This document shows positions 42,513 through 52,309 of a stretch of 64,000 nucleotides of DNA, in pieces. The position numbers and the translations under genes were made by a program. How positions within the stretch are numbered: the stretch's first letter is position 1; each line of letters starts with the position of its first letter. The stretch is taken from NCBI GenBank assembly GCA_029027265.1, contig CP093061.1, positions 496,001 to 560,000 of the forward strand. The letters run 5' to 3'. The notes under the pieces are model-generated. The model saw nothing but the letters and a program-made list of their open reading frames with translations. It was not told where the DNA came from and did no database searches. Origin of the DNA: Sulfurospirillum_A sp029027265. Lineage in GTDB: Bacteria > Campylobacterota > Campylobacteria > Campylobacterales > Sulfurospirillaceae.

Positions 42513-45500
42513 ATGTTAAATAGCCTTAAATCGGGAAATCGCCTAAGAGTAGATTTCTCAAAAGTACCAAGAAAAATTGACGTACCAAATCTTCTTCAAG
42601 TGCAACAAAAAAGTTATGAATACTTTTTAAATGTTGGTAATCCTGATCAAGAAAGTGGTATTGAAAAAGTTTTTAAATCAATATTCCCAATCCATGACCC
42701 ACAGAACAGACTCTCTTTAGAGTATATAGCTTCTGAAATCGGAAAACCTAAATATAACGTACGTGAATGTATGGATAGAGGATTGACTTATTCAGTTAAC
42801 CTAAAAATGAACATTCGCCTTATTTTATGGGATAAAAATGAAAAAACCGGTGAAAAAACTGGTGTTAAAGATATAAAAGAACAAGCAATATTTATTAGAG
42901 AAATTCCTTTGATGACTGATAGAACATCTTTCATAATCAATGGAGTAGAAAGAGTTGTTGTTAATCAACTACACCGTAGTCCTGGTGTTATATTTAAAGA
43001 AGAAGAGAGTGCAACTGTAGTTAATAAACTAATATACACTGCTCAAATCATTCCCGATCGTGGAAGTTGGTTATACTTTGAATATGATGCAAAAGATACG
43101 TTGTTTGTAAGAATTAATAAGCGTAGAAAAGTACCAATAACAATACTTTTTAGAGCATTAGGTTATAGCAAACAAGACATTTTAAAACTGTTTTATCCAG
43201 TTTTAAATATAAAAATTAGAGATAACAAATTCTTAATGAATTATGAACCAGAGAATTTTGTAGGAAGAGTTGATTTTGATCTTAAAGATGAAAATGGAAA
43301 TCTTTTGATAGCATCTGGTAAAAGACTAACTAAGAAAAAATCAGAAAAATTTGTAGAAGATGGAATTAAATTTGTAGAGTATCCTATTGAAACTTTAGTA
43401 AATAGATTTTTATCATCTCCAATTATTGACCAAGAGAGTGGAGAGGTTCTTTTTGATACTCTAACTCAACTTGATGAGACAAAACTAACAAAAATAATAG
43501 AGCAAGGTTGTGAATCAATCGAAATAGCTAATGACTTGGCTATGGGTGTTGATGATGCAATTATAAACTCTTTTATTGCAGATACTGAAACACTGAAACT
43601 CCTTCGTCAAACAGAAGGCATTGAAGATGAGAATGATTTAGCAACAATAAGAATATATAAAGTAATGAGACCAGGTGAGCCTGTAACAAAAGAGGCTGCA
43701 AAATCTTTCTTCACTGATCTTTTCTTTAACTCTGAAAGATATGATTTGACAAAAGTTGGTCGTATGAAGATGAACCATAAACTAGGAGTAAATGTTCCTG
43801 AGTTTGTGACAGTTATGACAAGTGAAGATATTATTAAAACTGTTAAGTATTTAATTAACGTTAAAAATGGTCAGGGACATATTGATGATAGAGATCACTT
43901 AGGAAATAGACGTATTCGTTCTATTGGCGAGCTTCTTTCAAATGAGTTACATACTGGTTTGATTAAGATGCAAAAAGCTATTAGAGATAAATTTACAGGA
44001 TTAAGTGGCGGAACTGAAGAGCTTATGCCTCATGACTTGATAAACTCAAAGATGATTACAAGTACTATTATGGAATTCTTTTCAAGTGGACAACTTTCAC
44101 AGTTTATGGATCAGACAAATCCTCTTAGTGAAATTACTCACAAAAGAAGACTTTCTGCTCTTGGTGAAGGTGGACTTGTAAAAGAACGTGCTGGATTTGA
44201 AGTACGTGACGTTCACCCAACTCACTATGGTAGAATTTGTCCAGTTGAAACTCCAGAGGGTCAAAATATTGGTCTTATCAATACTTTAGCAATGTACTCA
44301 AAAGTAAATGAGATGGGCTTTGTTGAAGCACCATATAGAAAAGTAAAAGACTCTAAAATTCTTGATGAAGTTGTGTATATCACTGCAACTCAAGAAGAGG
44401 GATTGGTAATTGCACCAGCTTCTACAAAAGTAGAAAATGAGACAATAGTTGAAGACCTAATAGAAGTGAGAAGAGATGGTGAAATAATTCTTATTGAAAA
44501 AGAAAAAGTTGATTTGATCGATCTTTCATCTGCTATGATTACTGGTGTTGCTGCTTCATTGATTCCATTTTTGGAGCATGATGATGCAAACCGTGCCCTT
44601 ATGGGTTCAAATATGCAACGTCAAGCAGTTCCTTTAGTATGGACAGATGCTCCATGGTTGGAACAGGTGTTGAAGCGATTGCTGCTCGTGATGCTTGGGC
44701 ATCAGTTAAAGTAGAACGTGCTGGTATTGTTGAAAAAGTTGATAATAAAAACATATATATTTTAGGTGAAGATGAAAATGGTGCTTTTATAGACCATTAT
44801 GGCCTACAGAAAAACTTAAGAACAAACCAAAATACTACTTTTACTCAAAAAGTTATTGTAAAGCAAGGTGCAAAAGTAGCTAAAGGCACTGTTATAGCAG
44901 ATGGTCCTAGTATGGATCAAGGTGAAATTGCAATTGGTAAAAATGTTATGGTTGCATTTATGCCTTGGAATGGTTATAACTTTGAAGATGCTATTGTTCT
45001 TAGTAAAAAGATGATAAGAAATGATGCATTTACTTCTGTTCATACTTATGAGAAAGAAATTGAAGCAAGAGAGCTTAAAGATGGTGTTGAAGAGATTACC
45101 AAAGATATTCCAAATGTAAAAGAAGATGATTTAGCTCATCTTGACGAAAGTGGTATCGTAAAAATTGGTACTTACATTAAACCAGGTATGATTTTAGTTG
45201 GAAAAGTGTCTCCAAAGGGTGAAGTTAAACCAACACCTGAAGAGAGACTACTTCGTGCAATCTTTGGAGAAAAAGCTGGTCACGTTGTAAATAAATCTAT
45301 GTATGCTGCCGCTTCTATGGAAGGTGTGATTGTAGACGTTAAGATATTTACTAAAAAGGGCTATGATAAAGACCCTCGTGCAATTCAAGCATATGAAGAA
45401 GAGAAAGAGATTCTAGATCGTGAGCATCATGATAAGCTATTAATGTTAGATCGTGAAGAGATGCTTCGTATTAACTCATTATTATCAAAAAATGAATTAA

Positions 45501-46666
45501 ATGAAAATCAAGAGGTAAATAAAAAATCTTATAAAAAGGGTGAAACTCTTAAAAAAGAAGATTTAGAGCATGTTAACCGTTTCTCTTTAAATACGATAGT
45601 AAAAGCATTTAGCGATGATATTCAAAAAGAGTATAAAGATCTAAAAACTTACTTCCAAACAGAGAAGAAAAAATTAAAAGAAGAGCACGATGAAAAGTTA
45701 AATATTATTGAAAAAGATGATATTTTGCCAAGTGGTGTTGTTAAATTAGTTAAAGTATATATCGCAACAAAGCGTAAGCTAAAAGTTGGTGATAAGATGG
45801 CTGGACGTCACGGAAATAAGGGTATAGTATCAAATATCGTTGAAGAAGTAGATATGCCTTATCTTGCAAATGGTGAGAGTGTTGAGATTGTGCTTAACCC
45901 ACTGGGAGTTCCTAGTCGTATGAATATTGGACAGATTCTAGAGATGCACTTAGGACTTATTGGTAAGCGTTTAGGAAATCAAATTGCAGATATCTTTGAA
46001 GAGAAAAAAGATAATTGGATTAAAGATTTACGCTCAACAATGATAAGAATTGCGGACGTTGCAAAACTAATGAATGCTAAAAAGTTTGTTGATGCGTTAA
46101 ATGATGACGAACTTCTTGTTTATGCAAGAGATTGGAGCAAAGGTGTTAAATTTGCTTCTCCTGTATTCGAAGGCACTAACCAAGAAGAGTTCGATAAGTT
46201 ATTTGAATTAGCAAAAATAGATATGGACGGTAAGTGTGAACTTTATGATGGTATGACAGGTGAGAAGATGAAAGAACGTGTAAATGTAGGTTACATGTAC
46301 ATGCTTAAACTCCATCACTTAGTTGATGAAAAAGTTCATGCAAGAAGTACTGGACCATATTCACTAGTAACTCAACAGCCAGTTGGTGGTAAAGCACTAT
46401 TTGGTGGACAGAGATTTGGTGAAATGGAAGTATGGGCACTTGAAGCATATGGTGCAGCACATACACTAAGAGAAATGTTAACAGTAAAATCAGATGATGT
46501 AGAAGGAAGAATAGCAGCATATAAAGCGCTTACTCGTGGTGAAAATATTCCATCGACTGGTATTCCTGAAACATTTTTTGTATTAACAAATGAGTTGAAG
46601 TCATTGGCTTTAGATGTTGTAATTTATGACGAGGTGGAAGAGAATGAAGAATCTAGTACCGATTGA
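42513..46666 (+). CDS. rpoB: RNA polymerase beta subunit, with one-base frameshift
   Basis: Two frames together encode a full-length subunit of about 1384 residues. The first (to 44714) carries the fork and rifampicin region LSQFMDQTNPLSEITHKRRL and reads correctly to QAVPLVWTDAP. The second resumes at once as VGTGVEAIAARDAWASVKVE and runs to the C-terminus. One base is missing near 44652-44656, in GCTCCATGG, where CCA-ATG-GTT is expected (APMVGTG). Nothing else is lost and both halves are highly conserved, so a sequencing or assembly error is most likely; the gene is essential. It overlaps rpoC by 23 bases. The GYMYMLKL motif is at about 46289-46312. Confidence 0.93.
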
Positions 46667-49600
46667 AATTCATGAAGAGAATAGACCAAGAGATTTTAAA
46701 GCGTTTCAATTAAGACTTGCAAGTCCTGAGAAGATTCGTTCATGGAGTCATGGAGAAGTAAAAAAGCCAGAAACAATAAATTATCGTACGCTCAAACCAG
46801 AGCGTGACGGTCTTTTTTGTGCAAAGATATTTGGACCAGTACGTGAGTATGAGTGTCTTTGTGGTAAGTATAAAAAGATGCGCTATAAAGGTGTTAAATG
46901 TGAAAAATGTGGTGTTGAAGTAACTAGTACTAAAGTACGTCGTTCACGCATGGGTCACATCGAGCTTGTTGCTCCTGTTGCTCATATTTGGTATGTTAAT
47001 TCACTACCAAGTCGAATAGGAACACTTCTTGGCATTAAGATGAAAGATCTTGAGCGCGTATTGTATTATGAAGCATATTTGGTAAAAGCATCTGGCGATG
47101 CTTTTTATGATGCTGAAGGTACAAAAAAAGTAGCAAAGTATGATGTTCTTAATGAAGAGCAGTACCAATCTTTAAATCAAAGGTTTGAGCATACTGGTTT
47201 TGAAGCAAATATGGGTGGAACTATAGTTCAAGAGCTTTTAAAAGATCTTGATTTGATTAATATTTTATCAACTTTGAAAGAGGAGATAGGTAATACTAAT
47301 TCTGAAGCAAAGAAAAAAACAATAGTTAAAAGACTTAAAGTTGTTGAAGCATTTTTAAATAGTGGTAACCGTCCAGAGTGGATGATGATAACTATGCTAC
47401 CAGTTCTTCCACCTGATCTTAGACCTTTAGTAAGTCTTGATGGTGGTAAGTTCGCAGTTTCAGATGTAAATGATCTTTATAGAAGAGTTATAAACAGAAA
47501 CTCAAGACTTAAAAGATTGATGGAACTTGATGCCCCTCAAATCATTATCCGTAATGAGATGAGAATGCTTCAAGAAGCTGTTGATGCGCTATTTGATAAC
47601 GGGCGTAGAGCAAATGCAGTAAAAGGAGCTAATAAGCGTCCTTTGAAATCACTTTCAGAAATCATTAAAGGTAAGCAGGGACGTTTCCGTCAAAACCTTC
47701 TTGGAAAGCGTGTTGATTTTAGTGGACGTTCTGTTATTGTTGTTGGACCAAAGCTTAAGATGGATCAGTGTGGTCTTCCAAAGATTATGGCACTTGAACT
47801 ATTTAAGCCGCATCTATTATGTGCTCTTGAAGAAAAAGGTTACGCAACAACTATAAAACAAGCTAAAAAGCTTATTGATGAGAAGACTAATGAAGTTTGG
47901 GAATGTTTGGCAGAAGTGGTTAAAGATCACCCTGTTATGCTAAACCGTGCACCAACGCTTCATAAACTCTCTATTCAAGCATTTCATCCTGTGCTTATTG
48001 ATGGTAAGGCAATTCGTCTTCACCCATTAGTTTGTTCTGCTTTTAATGCGGATTTCGATGGTGATCAGATGGCTGTTCACGTTCCATTGAGTCATGAAGC
48101 AATAGCTGAATGTAAAATTTTGATGCTAAGTTCTATGAATATTCTTCTTCCTGCAAGTGGTAAGGCCATTACTGTACCGACACAAGATATGGTACTTGGC
48201 CTTTACTACCTTTCATTGGAAAAAGTAGGAGCTAAGGGTTCAAATAAGATATTTGCAAATGTAGATGAAGTAATTATTGCTATGGATGCAGGTTACCTTG
48301 ATGCTCATGCAAAAATAAAATCTGTCATTGATGGCAGAACACTATTTACGACAGCTGGTAGACTGATACTTCAATCTATACTTCCTGATTTTGTTCCTGA
48401 AGAACTTTGGAATATAGTTATGAAGAAGAAAAATATTGGTGCGTTAGTTGATTATGTGTTTAAAGTGGGTGGACTTTCTGTTATCGCTGAATTCCTAGAT
48501 GACTTAAAAGATCTTGGCTTCAAGTATGCGACTAGTGCAGGTATTTCAGTATCTATTGATGATATTAAAGTGCCAGATACAAAAGTCGCAAAAATAGCAG
48601 AAGCAAAGAAAAAAGTTGCTGATATACAAAAGCAATACAATTCAGGCTTGTTGACTAATCAAGAAAGATATAATAAGATTATTGATATCTGGACTGACAC
48701 TAACAATGATGTTGCATCAGAAATGATGAAACTTACAGAGAATGATAAAGATGGTTTTAACTCTATCTATATGATGGCAGATTCTGGAGCTCGTGGTAGT
48801 GCAGCACAGATTCGTCAGCTTGCTGGTATGCGTGGACTTATGGCTAAACCAGATGGTTCTATTATTGAGACTCCGATTATTTCTAACTTCCGTGAAGGAC
48901 TAAATGTTCTTGAGTATTTTATCTCAACTCACGGTGCTAGAAAAGGTCTTGCCGATACTGCACTTAAAACAGCAAATGCTGGTTATTTGACTAGAAAGCT
49001 AATTGATGTTGCACAAAATGTTAAAGTTACTATGGAAGATTGTGGTACTCACGAAGGTGTTGAAATCACAGAAATTACTCATAGTGGTGACTTAATTGAG
49101 TCACTTGATGAGAGAGCACATGGTAGAGTATTAGCTGAAGATATTATTGATTCTATTACAAATGAAGTTCTTTTTACAGAGGGAACTTTGATTGATGAAA
49201 AAAAAGCATTAGCATTAAAAGAAGCTGAAACTAAATCAGTTACTATTAGAACACCTATTACATGTAAAGCTAAAAAAGGTGTATGTGCTAAGTGTTATGG
49301 TATCAACCTTGGTGAAGGTAAACTTGTTCGTCCAGGAGAGGCAGTAGGTATTATATCTGCGCAATCAATTGGTGAGCCGGGTACTCAGTTGACGCTAAGA
49401 ACATTCCACGTTGGTGGAACTGCATCAACAGAATCTCAAGAAAGACAAATAGTAGCACAAAAAGAGGGTTTTATAAGATACTACAATGTTAAAACTTATC
49501 AAACTAAAGAGGGTAAAACAATAGTTTCTAACCGTAGAAATGCAGCTATTTTACTAGTTGAGCCTAAAATTAAAACACCATTTACTGGTGTTATTGAGAT

Positions 49601-51167
49601 TGATCATGCCCATGAAGAGACTATTATCACTATAAAAGGCGAAAATGATAGTGTTAAGTATAGCTTTAGAAAAGGCAACTTGGCAAAACCAAATGAGTTA
49701 GCTGGTGTTAGTGGAAAAGTAGAAGGTAAATTCTATATTCCTTATAAGAGTGGTGATACGGTAGAAATAAATGAAAGTATAGTTGAAGTTATTAAAGATA
49801 GCTGGAATGTTCCAAATCGTATACCATATGCGAGTGAGCTAAGAGCTAAAAATGGTGATCCAGTTGTACAAAAGATTAAGTCTGGTGCAAATGGAACTGT
49901 AAAGTACTATAAATTAACTGGGGATTATCTTGATCGTTATAAAGAAGTAAAAAAAGGTGATGTAGTTGTAGAAAAAGGTCTTTTTGCTGTAATCGCTGAT
50001 TCTGAAGATAGAGAAGCAATCCGTCATTATATTCCAAGAAATTCAGTTCTTGAAATTTGTGATAATAGTGAAGTAGAATCATCAACTTTAATTGCGAAAC
50101 CAAGTTCAAATGAGCAAATGATAGTCGCTGAGTGGGATCCTTATTCTACTCCTGTTATATCTGAAGTCGATGGTGTTGTTGCATTTGAAGATATTGAGCC
50201 AGGTTATACAGCGGCTGAGCAATTTGACGAAATTACGGGTGAGAGTAAGCTTGTTATAAATGAATATTTACCAAGTGGAACAAAACCAACAATAGTAGTA
50301 GCAACTAGTAATGGTGACGTAATTAGGTATGCATTAGAGCCAAAAACTGCTGTTTTTGTTAAAGATGGTCAGAGTATAAATCTTGCAGATATTATAGGAC
50401 GTACTCCTAAAGCTGCTACAAGATCAAGTGATATTACTGGTGGTCTTCCAAGAGTAAGTGAACTATTTGAAGCAAGACGTCCTAAAAATGCGACAGTTAT
50501 AGCTGAAATAGATGGAACAATAAGATTTGGTAAACCACTTCGTTCTAAAGAGAGAATTATAATAGACGCAGAAGATGGAACAAGTGCAGAATACCTTGTT
50601 AATAAGAACATACCAATTAACGTTAATGTTGGAGAATTTGTTCATGCAGGTGAGCATCTTACAGAGGGTGTAGTTTCTAGTCATGATATTTTAAGAATTA
50701 TGGGTGAAAAAGAGCTTCACCGTTACATAATTAGTGAAATTCAGCAAGTTTATCGTTCTCAAGGTGTTGCAATTAGTGATAAGCATATTGAGATTATTGT
50801 ATCTCAGATGTTACGTCAAGTGAAGATTGTAGATAGTGGAGATACTAAGTTTATCGTTGGTGATCTTATAAGTCGTCGTAAATTTAGAGAAGCGAATGAG
50901 AAAACTATGGGTATGGGTGGAGAGCCATCAATTGCTGAGCCAACTCTTCTTGGTGTAACTCGTGCTGCAATCGGAAGTGATAGTATTATTTCTGCTGCAT
51001 CATTCCAAGAAACTACTAAAGTTTTAACAGAAGCTAGTATTGCTGGTAAGATGGATATGCTTGAAGATCTAAAAGAAAATGTTATCTTAGGACGTATGAT
51101 TCCTGTTGGAACTGGTCTTTATCAGAAAAAAGAGATGATTTTGAAATTAGAAGATGGAGAGAGTTAA
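46644..51167 (+). CDS. rpoC: RNA polymerase beta' subunit
   Basis: A 1507-residue catalytic subunit. It has the zinc finger CLCGKYKKMRYKGVKCEKCG near residue 70, the active-site NADFDGDQMAVHVPL, the bridge-helix/trigger-loop region and a second zinc site (CKAKKGVCAKCYG). ATG 46644, with GAGG 9 bases upstream, gives the normal start MKNLVPIEIHEEN; an earlier in-frame GTG lies inside rpoB. One TACATGTA repeat is read ITCKAK. Confidence 0.97.
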   Translation: MKNLVPIEIHEENRPRDFKAFQLRLASPEKIRSWSHGEVKKPETINYRTLKPERDGLFCAKIFGPVREYECLCGKYKKMRYKGVKCEKCGVEVTSTKVRRSRMGHIELVAPVAHIWYVNSLPSRIGTLLGIKMKDLERVLYYEAYLVKASGDAFYDAEGTKKVAKYDVLNEEQYQSLNQRFEHTGFEANMGGTIVQELLKDLDLINILSTLKEEIGNTNSEAKKKTIVKRLKVVEAFLNSGNRPEWMMITMLPVLPPDLRPLVSLDGGKFAVSDVNDLYRRVINRNSRLKRLMELDAPQIIIRNEMRMLQEAVDALFDNGRRANAVKGANKRPLKSLSEIIKGKQGRFRQNLLGKRVDFSGRSVIVVGPKLKMDQCGLPKIMALELFKPHLLCALEEKGYATTIKQAKKLIDEKTNEVWECLAEVVKDHPVMLNRAPTLHKLSIQAFHPVLIDGKAIRLHPLVCSAFNADFDGDQMAVHVPLSHEAIAECKILMLSSMNILLPASGKAITVPTQDMVLGLYYLSLEKVGAKGSNKIFANVDEVIIAMDAGYLDAHAKIKSVIDGRTLFTTAGRLILQSILPDFVPEELWNIVMKKKNIGALVDYVFKVGGLSVIAEFLDDLKDLGFKYATSAGISVSIDDIKVPDTKVAKIAEAKKKVADIQKQYNSGLLTNQERYNKIIDIWTDTNNDVASEMMKLTENDKDGFNSIYMMADSGARGSAAQIRQLAGMRGLMAKPDGSIIETPIISNFREGLNVLEYFISTHGARKGLADTALKTANAGYLTRKLIDVAQNVKVTMEDCGTHEGVEITEITHSGDLIESLDERAHGRVLAEDIIDSITNEVLFTEGTLIDEKKALALKEAETKSVTIRTPITCKAKKGVCAKCYGINLGEGKLVRPGEAVGIISAQSIGEPGTQLTLRTFHVGGTASTESQERQIVAQKEGFIRYYNVKTYQTKEGKTIVSNRRNAAILLVEPKIKTPFTGVIEIDHAHEETIITIKGENDSVKYSFRKGNLAKPNELAGVSGKVEGKFYIPYKSGDTVEINESIVEVIKDSWNVPNRIPYASELRAKNGDPVVQKIKSGANGTVKYYKLTGDYLDRYKEVKKGDVVVEKGLFAVIADSEDREAIRHYIPRNSVLEICDNSEVESSTLIAKPSSNEQMIVAEWDPYSTPVISEVDGVVAFEDIEPGYTAAEQFDEITGESKLVINEYLPSGTKPTIVVATSNGDVIRYALEPKTAVFVKDGQSINLADIIGRTPKAATRSSDITGGLPRVSELFEARRPKNATVIAEIDGTIRFGKPLRSKERIIIDAEDGTSAEYLVNKNIPINVNVGEFVHAGEHLTEGVVSSHDILRIMGEKELHRYIISEIQQVYRSQGVAISDKHIEIIVSQMLRQVKIVDSGDTKFIVGDLISRRKFREANEKTMGMGGEPSIAEPTLLGVTRAAIGSDSIISAASFQETTKVLTEASIAGKMDMLEDLKENVILGRMIPVGTGLYQKKEMILKLEDGES

Positions 51168-51190
51168 GCTGAGGAATACCCTTAGCTTAA
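51164..51190 (+). terminator. Hairpin at the end of rpoC
   Basis: An 11-bp stem TTAAGCTGAGG/CCTTAGCTTAA (one G-T pair), overlapping the rpoC stop, followed by TTTGATTTTA. Probably a terminator of moderate strength. Confidence 0.65.
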
Positions 51191-51213
51191 TTTGATTTTA
51201 AGCAAAATTTAAG

Positions 51214-51317
51214 TAAAATATCGGTTCTCTGAAATCTATCTTTAAAGGTAGCTTTCTCGAAGAGAGTGATTTGCTACGCAAACCGCGTTGCTTCACAAGG
51301 AGCGAACCGGTATTTTA
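51214..51317 (+). promoter_or_regulatory. Multibranched RNA leader of rpsL-rpsG-fusA
   Basis: TAAAATATCGGTTC (51214-51227) pairs over 14 bp with GAACCGGTATTTTA (51304-51317), one pair being U-G. Inside are three hairpins: CTATCTT/AAGGTAG at 51236-51251, TCTC/GAGA at 51255-51265 and GCTACGC/GCGTTGC (one mismatch) at 51273-51291. A four-way junction in front of the str operon suggests ribosomal-protein feedback (S7 in other bacteria) or another cis-acting control. Confidence 0.65.
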
Positions 51318-51375
51318 GGTTCAGAATGTTAAGTCTACATGTAGATTTTAAGAAAAAAAAATAAAAGGAAAAATC

Positions 51376-51747
51376 GTGCCAACTATCAACCAATTGGTAA
51401 GAAAAAACAGAAAAAAGGTGATCAAAAAGTCAAAGTCACCAGCACTTGTTAAGTGTCCTCAAAGAAGAGGTGTTTGTACTAGAGTTTATACTACAACTCC
51501 AAAAAAACCTAACTCAGCTTTAAGAAAAGTTGCAAAAGTTAGATTAACTAGTGGATTTGAAGTAATCAGTTATATCGGTGGTGAAGGTCACAATTTACAA
51601 GAGCACTCAATTGTTCTAGTTCGTGGCGGTAGAATCAAAGATTTACCTGGTGTTAAATATCATATCGTTCGTGGTGCACTAGATACTGCTGGTGTTGCTG
51701 GAAGAACAGTTGCAAGAAGTAAATACGGTACTAAAAGACCTAAATAG
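51376..51747 (+). CDS. rpsL: Ribosomal protein S12
   Basis: A 123-residue 30S decoding-centre protein starting at GTG after AAAGG (MPTINQLVRKNRKK). TTPKKPNSALRKVAKVRL keeps the lysine whose change gives streptomycin resistance, so the wild-type drug-sensitive state is expected. Confidence 0.98.
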   Translation: MPTINQLVRKNRKKVIKKSKSPALVKCPQRRGVCTRVYTTTPKKPNSALRKVAKVRLTSGFEVISYIGGEGHNLQEHSIVLVRGGRIKDLPGVKYHIVRGALDTAGVAGRTVARSKYGTKRPK

Positions 51748-51823
51748 TTTTTGCTAAAACAGGTATTGCCCTAGAATTTTGGCAATGTTTGAGTAAAATT
51801 TTAAAATTTGAAGGATTTTATAA

Positions 51824-52297
51824 ATGAGAAGAAGAAAAGCCCCGGTAAGAGAAGTATTAGCTGATCCTATCTATAACAACAAAATCGTAACTAAGTTTAT
51901 TAACTATCTTATGTTAGATGGTAAAAAAAGTACAGCTGCAAAAGTTTTTTATGGTGCAGTTGAATTGGCAGAGCAGAGAAGTGAAGGAGATGCAAAAGGC
52001 ATCGAAATCTTTCTTTCAGCAATTGACAATGTAAAACCAGTAATGGAAGTAAAAAGTAGAAGAGTCGGTGGAGCAACATACCAAGTGCCTATCGAAGTAA
52101 GACCAGTTAGACAACAAGCACTTGCTTTGCGTTGGTTAGTATCATTTGCTAGAAAAAGAAGCGAAAGAACTATGGTTGAAAGACTAGCTAATGAGCTATT
52201 AGACGCTGCTAACACTCGTGGTGCTACATTTAAGAAAAAAGAAGATGTATATAAAATGGCTGAAGCTAATAAAGCTTTTGCTCACTATCGTTGGTAA
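51824..52297 (+). CDS. rpsG: Ribosomal protein S7
   Basis: A 157-residue 30S head protein. MRRRKAPVREVLADPIYNNK, VGGATYQVPIEVRPVRQQAL and the C-terminal KMAEANKAFAHYRW are conserved. In other bacteria S7 represses its own str operon, relevant to the leader upstream of rpsL. Confidence 0.98.
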   Translation: MRRRKAPVREVLADPIYNNKIVTKFINYLMLDGKKSTAAKVFYGAVELAEQRSEGDAKGIEIFLSAIDNVKPVMEVKSRRVGGATYQVPIEVRPVRQQALALRWLVSFARKRSERTMVERLANELLDAANTRGATFKKKEDVYKMAEANKAFAHYRW

Positions 52298-52309
52298 TAA
52301 GGAAACATT

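Noticed and set aside
44639..44714. Two overlapping genes for rpoB N- and C-terminal halves
   Set aside because: No start or ribosome site fits the second half, and the conserved sequence is continuous across the break; a single-base indel explains it.
46292..46299. A twentieth TACATGTA copy inside rpoB
   Set aside because: The flank breaks the Y...R rule and the codons encode the invariant GYMYML motif, so it is explained by protein sequence.
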